Part shown: one piece after another, positions 52,455 to 63,479 of the stretch
Layout: each line of letters begins with the position of its first letter
Position numbering within the stretch: the stretch's first letter is position 1
Assembly: GCF_019175385.1 (NCBI RefSeq)
Contig: NC_083342.1
Location: 122,512,376-122,576,375, forward strand
Length of the DNA stretch: 64,000 nucleotides
Direction of reading: 5' to 3'
From: Lycium barbarum
Taxonomy: Eukaryota > Streptophyta > Magnoliopsida > Solanales > Solanaceae
Position numbers and translations under genes: made by a program
Notes under the pieces: model-generated
Seen by the model: only the letters and a program-made list of their open reading frames with translations
What the model was told of the DNA's origin: nothing
The model's database searches: none

Positions 52455-53830
52455 AAAGTGAGGTAGCCTGCTATACCATTCTAGGACATTAGTTTAGGCT
52501 ACATAAGGTCATGATAAGCAGCTGTAAAGTATTTACCCGACAACTGAGTTTAGACTTGGGTCTTTCTTGTAGAATAGCGGTTCTCTCTTTTTCTGTGTTT
52601 GCAACGTAGTTAATTCGTGTAAAATAAGATTGTGCAAACTTACGTCGGGTTTAAGTTCCTTTTATAGTCTGGCTTGTTTTATTTGGAGTAATGAAGTCCA
52701 CATATTTTATTTTAGCCTTGCTGTTTGGAGATTGTGCATTTTTTTAATTTTTTTTTTCGCTCGCAAGCGGGACGGTTGGGTTAAAATTTTGATATTGGGT
52801 GCAACATGATATACTCTTCACTCAAAACATATTTTTTCAGACTGGCTGATTTTGCTGCAAATATCTTGCTTGGGCATCAGTTACGTTCAAGTGATCATGT
52901 TTTTTGTAAAGGAGTAACCAAAAACCAAAAAAGGGAGCATAAGCGAATATACTGATGTGTGATAGTTTTCCTACCACCAACATGTTTCTGCAATAGGACA
53001 CTCAATGTTCACAGTGTAGATTTCTCATAACAATCGATTAATGATTCCCCTTTTTGTGCGGTTAAACAATATACGCATTCAGTTTTAAGTTACCCTTGTA
53101 GACTACAACAGCGATGACATCACTGAACCCTTTGTCAAACTCTTCAATCGCTTTAGTTCTAACATTACTGATTTCTCTTAATTTCATTAACCACTTTGAT
53201 TTTTCCATTTCTTTCTACCGAGAACGCGGATAGTGCTATGAATCCTCCCATTCTGATTCATCGGCCAATCACGAGGTCTAGCTTTAATTCTTGGTTGACA
53301 TGGTTCTTAATGTCAAAAATACTTTTATCATCTGGTCTGCCTCCTTTTAAAAGTATGGAGGATTCTTGCTGCTTCGGGAAGTATGCTGTACAAACAGTTA
53401 ACAAGCAGCAACAAACAACATTCGAGGCACATTCTTCTACATGTTTCTTCTCAAATTACATTCCACTCGGGAGGTTTATGATGTTATGGTCTACAGGTAA
53501 CAAAGCCACCATCCGTCCAAGCAGCATCTTATAGCAGGAGGCCACACCATCGATGTAGATGATTACAAGGCCACAAGTGACTATGTTGTGCCAATGTTTG
53601 TGCAATATACAGTGGCAATGAGGGAGGATCAATTATTCTTTTGTTTGTGATCTGGATGATGGATGATAAATTATATATCAGCAGGAGCACTTCCAAAAAT
53701 ACTATGATGTTGTGATGCCATATTTGAAAATTATCCTGGTAACTGGTAAGTGCAAATGATGAATCTAATTGCATACTCCGAGCTAAATTTACGAGTTGTA
53801 ATAGGAAATTAACATTGCTCTAATTCACAA
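52455..53830. other. 3' flank of SPT16 copy 1 and unidentified sequence
   Basis: The first 250 bp should be the 3' UTR of the plus-strand SPT16. From 53200 to 53770 the base composition is more gene-like and open frames occur on both strands (for example HTIDVDDYKATSDYVVPMF at about 53549), but no family was recognised. It may be a decayed gene fragment. Confidence 0.35.
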
Positions 53831-53835
53831 AAGGG

Positions 53836-54559
53836 GGGCTAGGGCTGTTCACAGTTTTGGTTAAAACTAAAACCAAACCGAAAATTTAACCAAACCGAAT
53901 AAAATAACCGACATTTGGTTTAGTTTGGTTTGGTTTGGTTTTAAATTTGAAAAACCGATAATATTTGGTTTGGTTATGGTTATAGTAAAAAATAACCGAA
54001 TAAATAACCGAACCAAACCGATAATTATATACATAAAATTTATAATTATTTATATGTATAATATTAGCTTTTCATAAATAATTAAAGATATTTTATACCT
54101 TTTAATTATTAATTTAATTTTGGTCTACTTATTTTTAAGGCCCATGTCTTAAAAGAATATGTCCAACAATCCAAGCCAACTCTAATAAGTCGTAAGCATA
54201 AGGGTTGTTTGTATTTTAAAACCTCTGTTTGACTTGTTCTTTTGAATCTAAACTGCGTTGCAAGTTTGGTCCACCTGATTTGTCAGCAGCGTGTCTTTCC
54301 CTCAATATGCAGCAAAGTTCACCCTTCTGGGCCATGAGGAAAAAAAAGCTTCATAAGAAATTTGAAGAATGTAGAGAGAGAATATTTGAATTGTCACGGC
54401 TAGTCATAAACCGAAAAACCGAACCAAACCGATAATAACCAAACCGGTGGTTATTATTTTACTTGGTTTGGTTATGGTTTTAGACATTTAAAAACCGACT
54501 AAATTGGTTTGGTTATGGTTTTAACCAATAACCGACCCAAACCGAACCATGAACACCCG
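53836..54559. mobile_element. CCGAAC-rich TIR-type non-autonomous element
   Basis: The left end GGGCTGTTCACAGTTTTGGT and the right end, the complement of GGGTGTTCATGGTTCGGTTT, are related inverted repeats. Both arms continue with many AACCAAACCGA and GGTTTGGTTATGG words and 'GGTTAAAAC'. The core has a short frame (54229-54435) with no recognised relative. Element type hAT-like by termini, not proven. Confidence 0.6.
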
Positions 54560-55215
54560 TAAGGGGGGCGGCTCCCCATGCAGCTACCCGTACAAAATGT
54601 ATAAGAAATGATGGTGATGGGCCTAATAATGCTCACCTTTTAAGTATGCACAGGAAGCTATTGTTAATAATTTCCCCGGCAGAGTTGGGCACATGTAATG
54701 TAATTTTAAGATTGTTGCCTTATGTGGAGAAGAATGTCAATGCTTTTATGTTGTCTTTGTGTGATTTAAGAAATCTATTATATCAAACCTTTCAATTGAT
54801 CACAGAGGTATTCATATATAAAACTTACCAAATAAACAAACAAGGAACTGAAAGTTAAGTCCGACCATTTGAGAAATGAATTACAGATAAATGGAAGATG
54901 AGTTGATATGGTCAAGACGGACCCGATCATTCTCCGAGATCTTAATTTAGTTTTGTAACTTCCAAGTTTGTGTAAAGATTACGATCAGAGGTGGGTACAG
55001 GATTGCTCTATCCGACCCTGATTACTATTGTACATAACGTTATCTTTTGTCAAACTACTATATTTCGGTGATACTTGGTCGTAATGTTTATACACATCCC
55101 GTGGTGTAGCCCAGAACTAAATACATTAGAAACCCCCTAATTTTAGTAGAGTTATTTATCTTTATGATCTTCCTCCTCAATGTTCTTTTGAAGTACAAAA
55201 AAAGTTGGGTAAACC

Positions 55216-55244
<29 letters not shown>
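55216..55244. repeat. Poly(T) tract followed by (GT)n
   Basis: A run of more than 20 T ends in GTGTGTGTG. It may be the tail of a retroposon but no element body was identified. Confidence 0.5.
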
Positions 55245-55247
<3 letters not shown>

Positions 55248-55314
55248 AAGAAGTACGAAAATCGAACTTATGTTAAAAAATCATGGAGAACTAAAAGTGA
55301 GTACTTTATTTTAG

Positions 55315-55365
55315 TAATACTAGATGTGGTATCGGCCGTGCTGCGCACGGGCTCAACTACTTAAC
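55315..55365 (-). repeat. Helitron-like 3' terminus, minus strand
   Basis: On the minus strand a strong hairpin, GCCCGTGCGCAGCACGGC, is followed by GATACCACAT and CTAG|T at 55318. This fits the Helitron 3' signature better than the copies at 24.4, 24.9 and 33.05 kb. The body of the element on the right was not delimited. Confidence 0.55.
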
Positions 55366-55385
55366 TTCGCACTTTAGTTTCAAAT

Positions 55386-56220
55386 AGTATTTTCAGAGGC
55401 GTTTTCGGGGCTAAGGGCACGGCGTATCAAAAACGCTCCAGGGCGCAAATGGAAGACGTAGATCCATAGGGCGTACGCCCTAGAATTTGAGGCGTTAGTC
55501 CTGAGCACAAAAGCTTACCCCTGGGCGTAAAGACGTACGCCCTGGGTGTTAAATTTGATTTTTATTGCTTTAAAACTATTTTGCTATAAATTATGATTTT
55601 TATTATTGGTATAATGGTATTTATACTTTATGTGATCGTGTTTTCATGTTGTAGTGATTTTTCCAAAAATATATAAATAAAGAAAGCAACTCTCATAAAA
55701 AATAACACTGCTATAGATAGTTCGTTTAGATAATTATGCCTGAATTTGATATGATAGAGATTTCATAGTACTATGTTCCTAAAACAACTTTATCCATTTT
55801 TTGTCATTTCTCTTACACATTTGCCCTTCTCCTTCTTTGAATATTTAAATAAAAGTCAATGCAGATATTAGTTGAGGTCGCGAAGGACTAATAGATCTGG
55901 AGACTGATGATGAAGTGAATGAAGATTTCATTTTAAAGATTATCTAGGCTATTATCATTTTTTTGTGTTGTTACCTCTCTCAATGATATTTATAATAATT
56001 CTTTTTATATTATTGGTGAATTATTTGAATTTATTTGCATAATTTTAATGAAAACTTAAAACTTTTGCTAATTTTTAGTAATAAAATTATAAAATTGAAG
56101 ATACATGAGACATACGCCCGTAGATCCATGCAAGTTACATCCCGTGTTTCGGAACTTACGCCTTGGCCCATGCGGCGTAAAACGCCTCGCCTCACGCCCC
56201 CGCCTCTTAAAACACCGAGT
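55386..56220. repeat. GGCGTT-rich dispersed repeat with inverted ends
   Basis: The left end 'ATTTTCAGAGGCGTTTTCGG' and the right end, the complement of 'GTTTTAAGAGGCGGGGGCG', are similar. Both arms hold 'GGGCGTACGCCC'-like palindromes and 'GGCGTAAG'. The GC-rich arms contrast with an AT-rich middle (55560-56090). No gene is present. Class unknown. Confidence 0.55.
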
Positions 56221-56586
56221 CTTTCAAATGTGAAATGCATAAGCTCTATATATAATTAATTTCTCTATATATAGCTAGGGAAAGCTGGAAACATCTTAAT
56301 TGGCAATGATAGAATGTAGTTGGAAACTTTCTTTTCCTACAGTAATCCTAAAACTTTAGGTTCAAGTAGTAGTAAAATTATTGGTTGAATCATAGATAGA
56401 GAAGATTGTGGGAGCATTTCAAGTTCTCTTATTGGTAAACAGAAGAACAACAGAGTGTGACAGAAAATAAGAATCCTAGTCTGCATCTGCAACTTTGAGA
56501 CTTTGTAATAATACAGGCAAGAATAGCCAAGCATCTTTTATTATATAAATACTGAAGCACAAATGTAAATCAATACAACAAATAAA

Positions 56587-56590
<4 letters not shown>

Positions 56591-56646
<56 letters not shown>
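56591..56646. repeat. (TA)28 microsatellite
   Basis: Uninterrupted TA dinucleotides, 56 bp, flanked on both sides by AAGAC. Confidence 0.95.
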
Positions 56647-56648
<2 letters not shown>

Positions 56649-56855
56649 ACTGATATGCTTCGTCTATTGATCCATGTTACAATAATTTGCTCTAGCTTTA
56701 AATGCATTTGATGCCAATAATACAAAGGAGTTTGTATTGCCCCAATTGATAGGCTAATAAAGCCAATTCAACAGGTCATCTTGTGAGCTAATTATCTTTG
56801 CAGCATCAACTAATTATGACCAACCATTATCCACCCTTTCTAGCATGATGACCAG

Positions 56856-56932
56856 CTATTCAGGGACCCCCTCGAATCTTGATGTCTCGACATTCTTTGA
56901 GTCAATATCAAGGAATGCAATTCTCTCCAAAG
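56856..56932 (-). other. Possible terminal exon, function unknown
   Basis: On the minus strand, after TTTTTTAG at 56933, the frame LERIAFLDIDSKNVETSRFE runs to a stop at 56856. The acceptor is plausible but no upstream exon was found, so this may be chance or the leftover of a degraded gene. Confidence 0.2.
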
Positions 56933-58671
56933 CTAAAAAATGAACTCGTGTAAGAATTGTAGTCATAAATCGAGGACAAAAACACAGATAAGAGAGGAAC
57001 CAAATCTGAAGTACACCCATGATATCTTAGGCAAAAGCCATGTATACTTGAGGTATTAAACCCTCAAATAGATACTAAACAAAATGAGGGATCATGAGGA
57101 ACTACTTATCACTATAAGATAGAAAAATATACCTCTGTTTTTGACTCGTCCATTGAAATAGTAAGAGAAAAAATTGACATCTCTTATTCAGCCAAACTAC
57201 TAAATTGTATTTTATGAAAAGTGTCAGAGGCGTAGCATGTTCAAACTGTTTTACAACTAACTTGGGACGACTAAACATCACGTCTTTAGAATGTACCTCC
57301 TTAGAGAAGATATTGGTTCAACACATCCTCTTCGGGAATGATCTGTGCAACAATATGTCCAATGTTTAGGAAGTCTTGTTACATCTTAATAGCCTCCAGC
57401 ATATAGAATCTACGCACAAATATAGCACTGTGGACAATAGATTTATTAAAATGTCCAATCAATTTCAATTGTGAAAGAAAGAAAAGAACATGCCCTAATT
57501 TGCAGAGAATCACAAGATTTTCCATCTTATCTCAACTTTAAGCAGCCCATATGTTTTCATATTACTGTGACGGCAATTTGCAGAGAACTCAAAGCGAAAT
57601 TCATAAAATGAAACGAAGCGCGAAGAAGAAATGGTGCATCGGTGCATCTTTAAGCCTAATTTTTCTGCACAGAAGAGAGTCCCATCCAGTCATTCAACAA
57701 TGTAAATTCAATTTATTTTCACAAAAGATATATGATATTTAACTCCACATGCAGCTCAAAATACTCACAAAAGATATATGATATTTAACTCCACATGCAG
57801 CTCAAAATACCCTAAAGTATGAATTTTTTTTTTGAATTTATGCAAATCAAAAGTTATCATATTCCGTAATTTACAATATCAACTCCCAAAACAAGTTAAG
57901 ACTTCAAAATTTGAGGAATATTTAGGGAATGGCTAACCTGAAATGCGAAACAAACAGTTGAGAAGAACAAAGAACAGTGTATAGATAGAATAGAAGACAA
58001 AAACCTGAAGGCAAGAGAAATAAGGTCCGTGGAAATGTGCTATTGCTGGGCTGAAAGACATGTATTACATCTGAAATTACCCAAATACCCTCAATTCGGA
58101 TTTGATTGACAATGGTAATAGACATGTCAGCGATCCAACCCTCTTACTCGTGCTTCTATTATAGTAGAAATAACATGAGTAACAAATATCCACAAAGGCA
58201 AAAGAAAAAAGGAAATAAAAAAGTAAGAACAAACATAACGACAAAGTAACTTTGGGCCGTGCGAAACACGGATTCAGCATCCGGTAAATTTAGATACGAG
58301 CAGAAGCTTCGAATAAACTAAAAAGAACAAAATTAAAAGGCCAAGAGAAGGCATAAAGCTAACATTTCCTGTCTGATATTGCTTAAAATTGGTCTCAAGA
58401 CAACTTGCCGAATATATGCTACTCCCAGACAACAACCAAGCAGGTTTTCTCACAGGCAAAACAGATAACATTAGGGATATGTTTCCATAGATCTGAGGCT
58501 AGTAATTTACATAAGATTAAAGCTACTACCTAATTAGAACCAAAACCAGCAATAGAAGAAACTACATAATAGCATCTCTAAGATCCAGAATACTTTAAAT
58601 AACTATTTCTAGACGACTTGATTCTGCGCATCCTAAAGGAACATAATAAAGAAACGGTCTTCTAACCCCAT
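56933..58671. other. Intergenic DNA between the SPT16 copies, right part
   Basis: Apart from the 46-bp duplication and a Helitron-like remnant near 58254 (GGGCCGTGCGAAACACGG without a following CTAG) nothing was recognised. The last 200 bp should contain the 3' UTR of the minus-strand SPT16. Confidence 0.4.
57720..57811. repeat. 46-bp tandem duplication
   Basis: CACAAAAGATATATGATATT and the following 26 bp occur twice in a row (57720 and 57766) without change over nearly the whole unit. Confidence 0.9.
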
Positions 58672-61600
58672 CTACCTGAACTTCATTCGCTTGCTGGCAG
58701 CAGAACTGGGACCAGCACGTGACTTGCCAAAATTCTTCTTTCTCCTCCTCCTCTCATCCTCGCTATCTGATTCATTCCCAATCTCCCTGTCTGCATGGCT
58801 TGCTTCTTTCTCCAGCTCTTCCCATGTTTTACCTTTTTCCTCCTCTGATTCTTCATCTTCATCTTCTTCCTCATCATCTTCAGACTCCACCAGAGATTCA
58901 CTATCAGATTCTTCATCTTCAGAATCAGACTCAGGTTCAGCATCTGAAGGTTCATAACCTTGGTCAGACTCTGAATCTCCAGATGACGAGTCAGAACCTT
59001 CCAAGTTTAAGAATTCCCAACCACCATCATCAATAAACTTCTGTGGATCATCAGTTATGGTCTTCAATACTTGACGCCAATTCAGATTCACCTTGCTCTC
59101 ATAATACTTGATGTCAGTTGTGTCAAGCCATTCCTTGATGCCATCGAGGGATGAAGTAGGAATCGAATCTATCCGCATGACGTCGCGCTTGAAGTCCTTG
59201 AAAACAATTGCCATATCACAGTTCTTCTGCCCAAATCCAACTCTCTCCAAGTTAACAATCTCAATCTCACTTAGGGTTATCACAAGGAATGGGGTCTCTA
59301 CCAGCTCAACCAAACAGCTGGAGGTTGGTACAATGAAAGCTGATGATTTATAGGGCACCCCATGGAACCCAAGTTCCCTCAGAGGTTGATCAAACTCCAG
59401 GTCGAATCCCTTAAACTGAGGCTGGCTCCAAATATCATTCACCCGGTTCACAAAACTCTGGAAGTCCATGTTGATTTTGTTCTTCCTATCCCTTTCCCTC
59501 TGTTCTTCCTCAATCTCATCTGGATCATACGCAGACCTCTTTCCACCTCCAAGCGTTTGGACCACATCCATTACCTCAACATAGAACTGAACATCCTTTG
59601 TCTTCTTGTTCCCCACCATTATGTGGTTGTGCAGATGAAAGTGAAGAAGGGTAATCATCTCCTTCTCTGCTGGCTGGAAGAACGCATGCTTGATATTACC
59701 ATACATGATGTCAACACGTTCATCTTGTCTTGTAGTTGAATACCGGAAACCATTGGCATGAGCTTCGAGTGTACCACTAAGCTTTCGTGCACGACCACCA
59801 AATGTGGGACGAATCCACAAGTCAGGTAGCCTAACTGGCTTGAATTTATTCCCAGCAAGGACAAGTTTTTCCTGAGTCACTAAAGTTGCTCTTTCGGCTC
59901 TCTCAGACTCCCTTGCCATAAAATTACGTCTAAGTGTTTTAATCACCTGGACCATTTCACTTATGTGCCTAGGATCCTTGGAACGAAATGAAACTTCTTT
60001 TAGGTAAATGGCACCTTGGTTCTTCGCATCAGTAGGTGTGAAAGGACCACCAGGAACATTAAATATGATTCGGATGTACCAGCTACGGTGGGTATCCTGT
60101 TGGCTTGAAACAGTCTTAACAGTAGCCACATGGAAAGGAATCAAATTACCATATATTGGTAGAAGGATGGCCTCATTCTTCTGGTCAACCTGAATAATCA
60201 TCTCTCTGGGTGGTGGTAGGTCATTGACATTCTTATAGGCAACAACGTCAGCTGAAGTCTTAGCCGCATTCCTGCTATTCCCAGTTAAGGTTTCTTCACC
60301 AGCCAGACGTCGAGCAGTCTCTTCATTCTTCTGACGGGCAAGTTCTTCCTGGTGCAGCCTCCGCTTCTCTTCTCTTGAAATCTCATGATTGTCAGACCTA
60401 AGTGTTGTCTTGGAATACATGGTATCCCTACCAATGGACTTGGCTTTCACTTGTAGCTCCTCTTCTTCTTCTTCTTCTTCTTCTTCATTGAATGAATAGG
60501 CCACATCCTTCAAAGCTTTGGAGCTCAAATGGGTGACCACATCACGGCCATCATTTGTGACAATCACAGTATCTGCTAGCAAAAGTGAAAAATTCCGGCT
60601 CTTTTCTTTGTTGGTCTCATTCTGCAAATTGTGAAAACCAAGTGACACGTTGAAAACCATTCCTGGTTTCAACAGTTTATCATTCTTAGCATTTAAGATC
60701 AACCCTGACTCTCGAAACTCAAGACCAATCCCTGTCCCAGCAGATTTTGTCAGGTTGCTAACCAATTCAGGAGCATCCCTGTCTACCACAGCAAGAGCTG
60801 CTTGATAAACAGCATTAACCTTGTTACCAGGTATCAATGCACCTATTGCTGCCTCCTGGGCTTTAAGAAGCACTTCATAAGCCTTGGTCTGCATCTGAGT
60901 GGAATCAATTAGAAATGTTCTGGCAATATTCGAACAGTAGCTGCTGTATCGTGAACCAATTGCACATATGATGGCACTGGCAGAATCATAATACAAACCA
61001 TCATCGTTGCTTGTAGCACTAGGTCTAAGATCAAAAATGCCACCACTCTGGAAGATTGGAGGGTAACATATATCAACATTCTCAGCTTTCAGCTTCACCT
61101 TGACTTTAGCAGGCTCCAAAATAGCCTTTTCTGTGTCATCCATCAACGAGGAATGAGTTACTTTCTTCTCCTCATCAATGACTTTCTCAAGCTTTGGAAC
61201 AACAAAGTTCTTCATAGCAGAAGCAGTCAGATGTGCCGCTTTCTTCACGTTAACAAGCTCATTTTGGTCCTTCACAGCAAAAAGGTCAGAAAGTCCATTT
61301 GTTATATCACTTAGCTGAAGGCCAGAATCTTTTATCTTCTTAGTCCATGCCTCCAAGAGTTTTCCTTCAGGGCCTTCCCGTGCAATATATCCAATAACAG
61401 GGGTATTATAAGCATCTGATATTGACTTCACATGAACAGCATGGAGCACGTTGTCCATTTTAGTAGTCCCATCCTCACTTTTGGCCTTCACATGCATGAC
61501 AACTTCCACTCCCACGGCCTCTTTGGCAGTCGATTTCACAACATCCAGCAATGAAGCTTTCTTTTGGCTACACAGAAAATGTATCTGCTTGTTGCCAAAG

Positions 61601-61863
61601 ACCATTATAGTCTCAGGAAACTCATACCCAAGTAACCATACATTTACAGCTGAGGATTTCAAGTATCTCAAGTCCTCTGAAGGTGGTGGAGTAGCTATGG
61701 CAAGGACATCAGAAGAACCCCAAAACTCATCTTTATGTTCACGCCAGTGTGCATACAAGTCCTTCAGTCGCCTACTAAAAGTAGGCAAGTCGATGGTATA
61801 AGCATTTCCAGCTGCCGCATTCCCATTTACAGGGGGGCCATTTCCTTGTCTTTGTTCTGGCAT
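58672..61863 (-). CDS. SPT16: FACT complex subunit SPT16, copy 2
   Basis: A single frame of 1063 residues, paralogous to copy 1 over its whole length and with the same domain order: N-terminal lobe (YTIDLPTFSRRLKDLYAHW; TPPPSEDLRYLKSSAVN), inactive M24 fold (about 180-450), a Glu-rich run of ten near 458-470, the helix LHQEELARQKNEETARR, middle dimerisation domain, tandem PH domain (QPLRELGFHGVPYKSSAFIV), an acidic tail (about 955-1025) and a basic C-terminus (RRRRKKNFGKSRAGPSS). The ATG gives MPEQRQGNGPPVNGNAAAGN, a longer Gly/Ala/Asn-rich leader than copy 1. An acceptor (CTTGTCCAG) ends at 61887, 23 nt before the ATG, so the in-frame residues further upstream are intronic. Both copies look functional. 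They probably can each pair with SSRP1 to form FACT. Confidence 0.96.
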   Translation of the reverse strand: MPEQRQGNGPPVNGNAAAGNAYTIDLPTFSRRLKDLYAHWREHKDEFWGSSDVLAIATPPPSEDLRYLKSSAVNVWLLGYEFPETIMVFGNKQIHFLCSQKKASLLDVVKSTAKEAVGVEVVMHVKAKSEDGTTKMDNVLHAVHVKSISDAYNTPVIGYIAREGPEGKLLEAWTKKIKDSGLQLSDITNGLSDLFAVKDQNELVNVKKAAHLTASAMKNFVVPKLEKVIDEEKKVTHSSLMDDTEKAILEPAKVKVKLKAENVDICYPPIFQSGGIFDLRPSATSNDDGLYYDSASAIICAIGSRYSSYCSNIARTFLIDSTQMQTKAYEVLLKAQEAAIGALIPGNKVNAVYQAALAVVDRDAPELVSNLTKSAGTGIGLEFRESGLILNAKNDKLLKPGMVFNVSLGFHNLQNETNKEKSRNFSLLLADTVIVTNDGRDVVTHLSSKALKDVAYSFNEEEEEEEEEELQVKAKSIGRDTMYSKTTLRSDNHEISREEKRRLHQEELARQKNEETARRLAGEETLTGNSRNAAKTSADVVAYKNVNDLPPPREMIIQVDQKNEAILLPIYGNLIPFHVATVKTVSSQQDTHRSWYIRIIFNVPGGPFTPTDAKNQGAIYLKEVSFRSKDPRHISEMVQVIKTLRRNFMARESERAERATLVTQEKLVLAGNKFKPVRLPDLWIRPTFGGRARKLSGTLEAHANGFRYSTTRQDERVDIMYGNIKHAFFQPAEKEMITLLHFHLHNHIMVGNKKTKDVQFYVEVMDVVQTLGGGKRSAYDPDEIEEEQRERDRKNKINMDFQSFVNRVNDIWSQPQFKGFDLEFDQPLRELGFHGVPYKSSAFIVPTSSCLVELVETPFLVITLSEIEIVNLERVGFGQKNCDMAIVFKDFKRDVMRIDSIPTSSLDGIKEWLDTTDIKYYESKVNLNWRQVLKTITDDPQKFIDDGGWEFLNLEGSDSSSGDSESDQGYEPSDAEPESDSEDEESDSESLVESEDDEEEDEDEESEEEKGKTWEELEKEASHADREIGNESDSEDERRRRKKNFGKSRAGPSSAASKRMKFR

Positions 61864-63440
61864 CGTATGGCTCTGACTTGAATAATCTGGACAAGAAAAC
61901 ACAAAAAAATGGAGAAAAATGAGAAATGCAATCTTAAGAAACCCTCTATACAATTTCAATAACTCCAGTTTCAATAATCGAAAACATGCTGCTGAGAGTA
62001 AGCATTGTTAAATCATCATCCCTTTAGAAATTCATAAAGCTTGAAACTCATATGGACAGCCTCGCTTTTCATAGTTATATCTTATCACTCACCAGAACCT
62101 AATGTCTCCCCAATTTTTTCGATGAGTACTGAATCAGTTATGAGTTGCAGAGCTGCCCATTACAATACAAATAATATTTACGTGATCAAAATAAGTTGAT
62201 AGATAATATATATGTTCTCGCGAATTATATTTTCCCAAAACTTGAGGAACATCACCAAATTTCCAATTTAACTCAATATTTTACGGTCAGGACAAGAAGA
62301 AGGGCTATATCCTACACGGAGAGACATAGCAAGCACTTAAATGTCAAAAACTTGATACAAACCATGGTATCACCTGAATATCCCAAATCCTAAGGGCTTT
62401 CTGAGACCACATAGTAAAATAATTTAAAATTCAATAGACAATAGCAGAAACTTCAAAACCAAAACTATCGTATCCCAATCTTACCAAGTGCTTCACTGAA
62501 TAAAGGTTCACCAAAGCTACTGCTAATATAACAAGCTTTCAAAAACGAAGATAACAAAAATCTAACGAACAACAACAACAACTATGTCGAAACAAAAGTC
62601 TAATCAATATACTATATTTACTTATTAACCCCACCAAAAAAGGGTTCTAACACATGCTTCAAAACAAAGTTGAAAATGCCTACTCATATATCACATTTCA
62701 CACATCCACAAACACCACAATCTTAGTATTTGTTTGGCCATAGAAACCAAATATTTTTTACATTATTTGAAATTCTTAAAGCTAGTAGTTGAAAATGGAG
62801 TTGTGTTTGGTTATAGTTTTTACAAACAAAATATTTGGCTGTTTAGATGTGCAAAAAAAAAAAAAAAAATCAGGGTTTTAGGTGTTTTCCAAATTCCAAA
62901 CTCAACTTGTATCTGAAATTTTCATGGCTGAACACTGATTTTAAATTAAAATTCAGAAAAAAGTGAATAATTCTCATGGCCAAAAGGGTCCTTAGACTCC
63001 AACATAAAAAATTAGGGTTAGCAAATAATTAAAAGTGACAAAATAACATCCCCTCAACACATCCCATTTGAGAACAACAAAAAACCCGAATTAGTGTTTC
63101 AAAAGTGACATGCAAAGAAGACTGAAACAAATGAAGGGGGAAAAAAAACTCACATAGTTGTTAACCAAGACTGAAACCCTAATTAGGGTTTCAAAACTCA
63201 AAAATGGGAGTAGTTTGCGGCGCAATGAGTCGGTTAAGGGTTTCGAATACTACTGAAAAACATGAAAAGTGTTCGATTGAGCACTCCAAATGTTGAAATA
63301 AAAAGTTGAAAATCAAACAAGAAAAGAGAGATGATTCGCAGACAATCGGAAAATCAATAGAAACGAAAGAGAAAGAAATGTGAATTTTTTGTAAGAGAAA
63401 TAGGGGCTTTATTATGAGAATGGGAGCGAATGACTGATTT
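61864..63440 (-). other. 5' UTR and its intron, SPT16 copy 2
   Basis: The leader of the coding exon ends at 61886 at a CAG acceptor. The best donor is AACTAT|GTGAGTTTT at 63153, giving an intron of about 1.27 kb and a first exon of about 63154-63440. This exon contains 'AACCCTAATTAGGGTTTCA', a telo-box-like palindrome common in promoters and leaders of plant housekeeping genes. The intron holds a MITE. Confidence 0.55.
62735..62995. mobile_element. MITE in the 5' UTR intron of SPT16 copy 2
   Basis: About 260 bp with 'TTGTTTGGCCATAGAAACCA' at one end and 'TTCTCATGGCCAAAAGGGTC' at the other, which are partly inverted. Blocks such as 'GGAGTTGTGTTTGGTTATAG' and 'AAAATATTTGG' match the element at 13090-13345 in the same order. 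Confidence 0.6.
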
Positions 63441-63466
63441 GAAAAAACTCGCGTCTGGAAATTTGC

Positions 63467-63474
63467 TATTTATA
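63467..63474 (-). promoter_or_regulatory. TATA box of SPT16 copy 2
   Basis: The minus strand reads TATAAATA in GGGATATAAATAGCAAATTT. A start about 30 bp downstream, near 63440, fits the CT/GA-rich leader that follows. Confidence 0.6.
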
Positions 63475-63479
63475 TCCCT

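Noticed and set aside
61864..61974. Hydrophobic N-terminal extension of SPT16 copy 2 (MKLELLKLYRGFLKIAFLIF)
   Set aside because: It lies upstream of a good splice acceptor at 61887 and is absent from copy 1, so it is intron sequence read through in frame, not a signal anchor.
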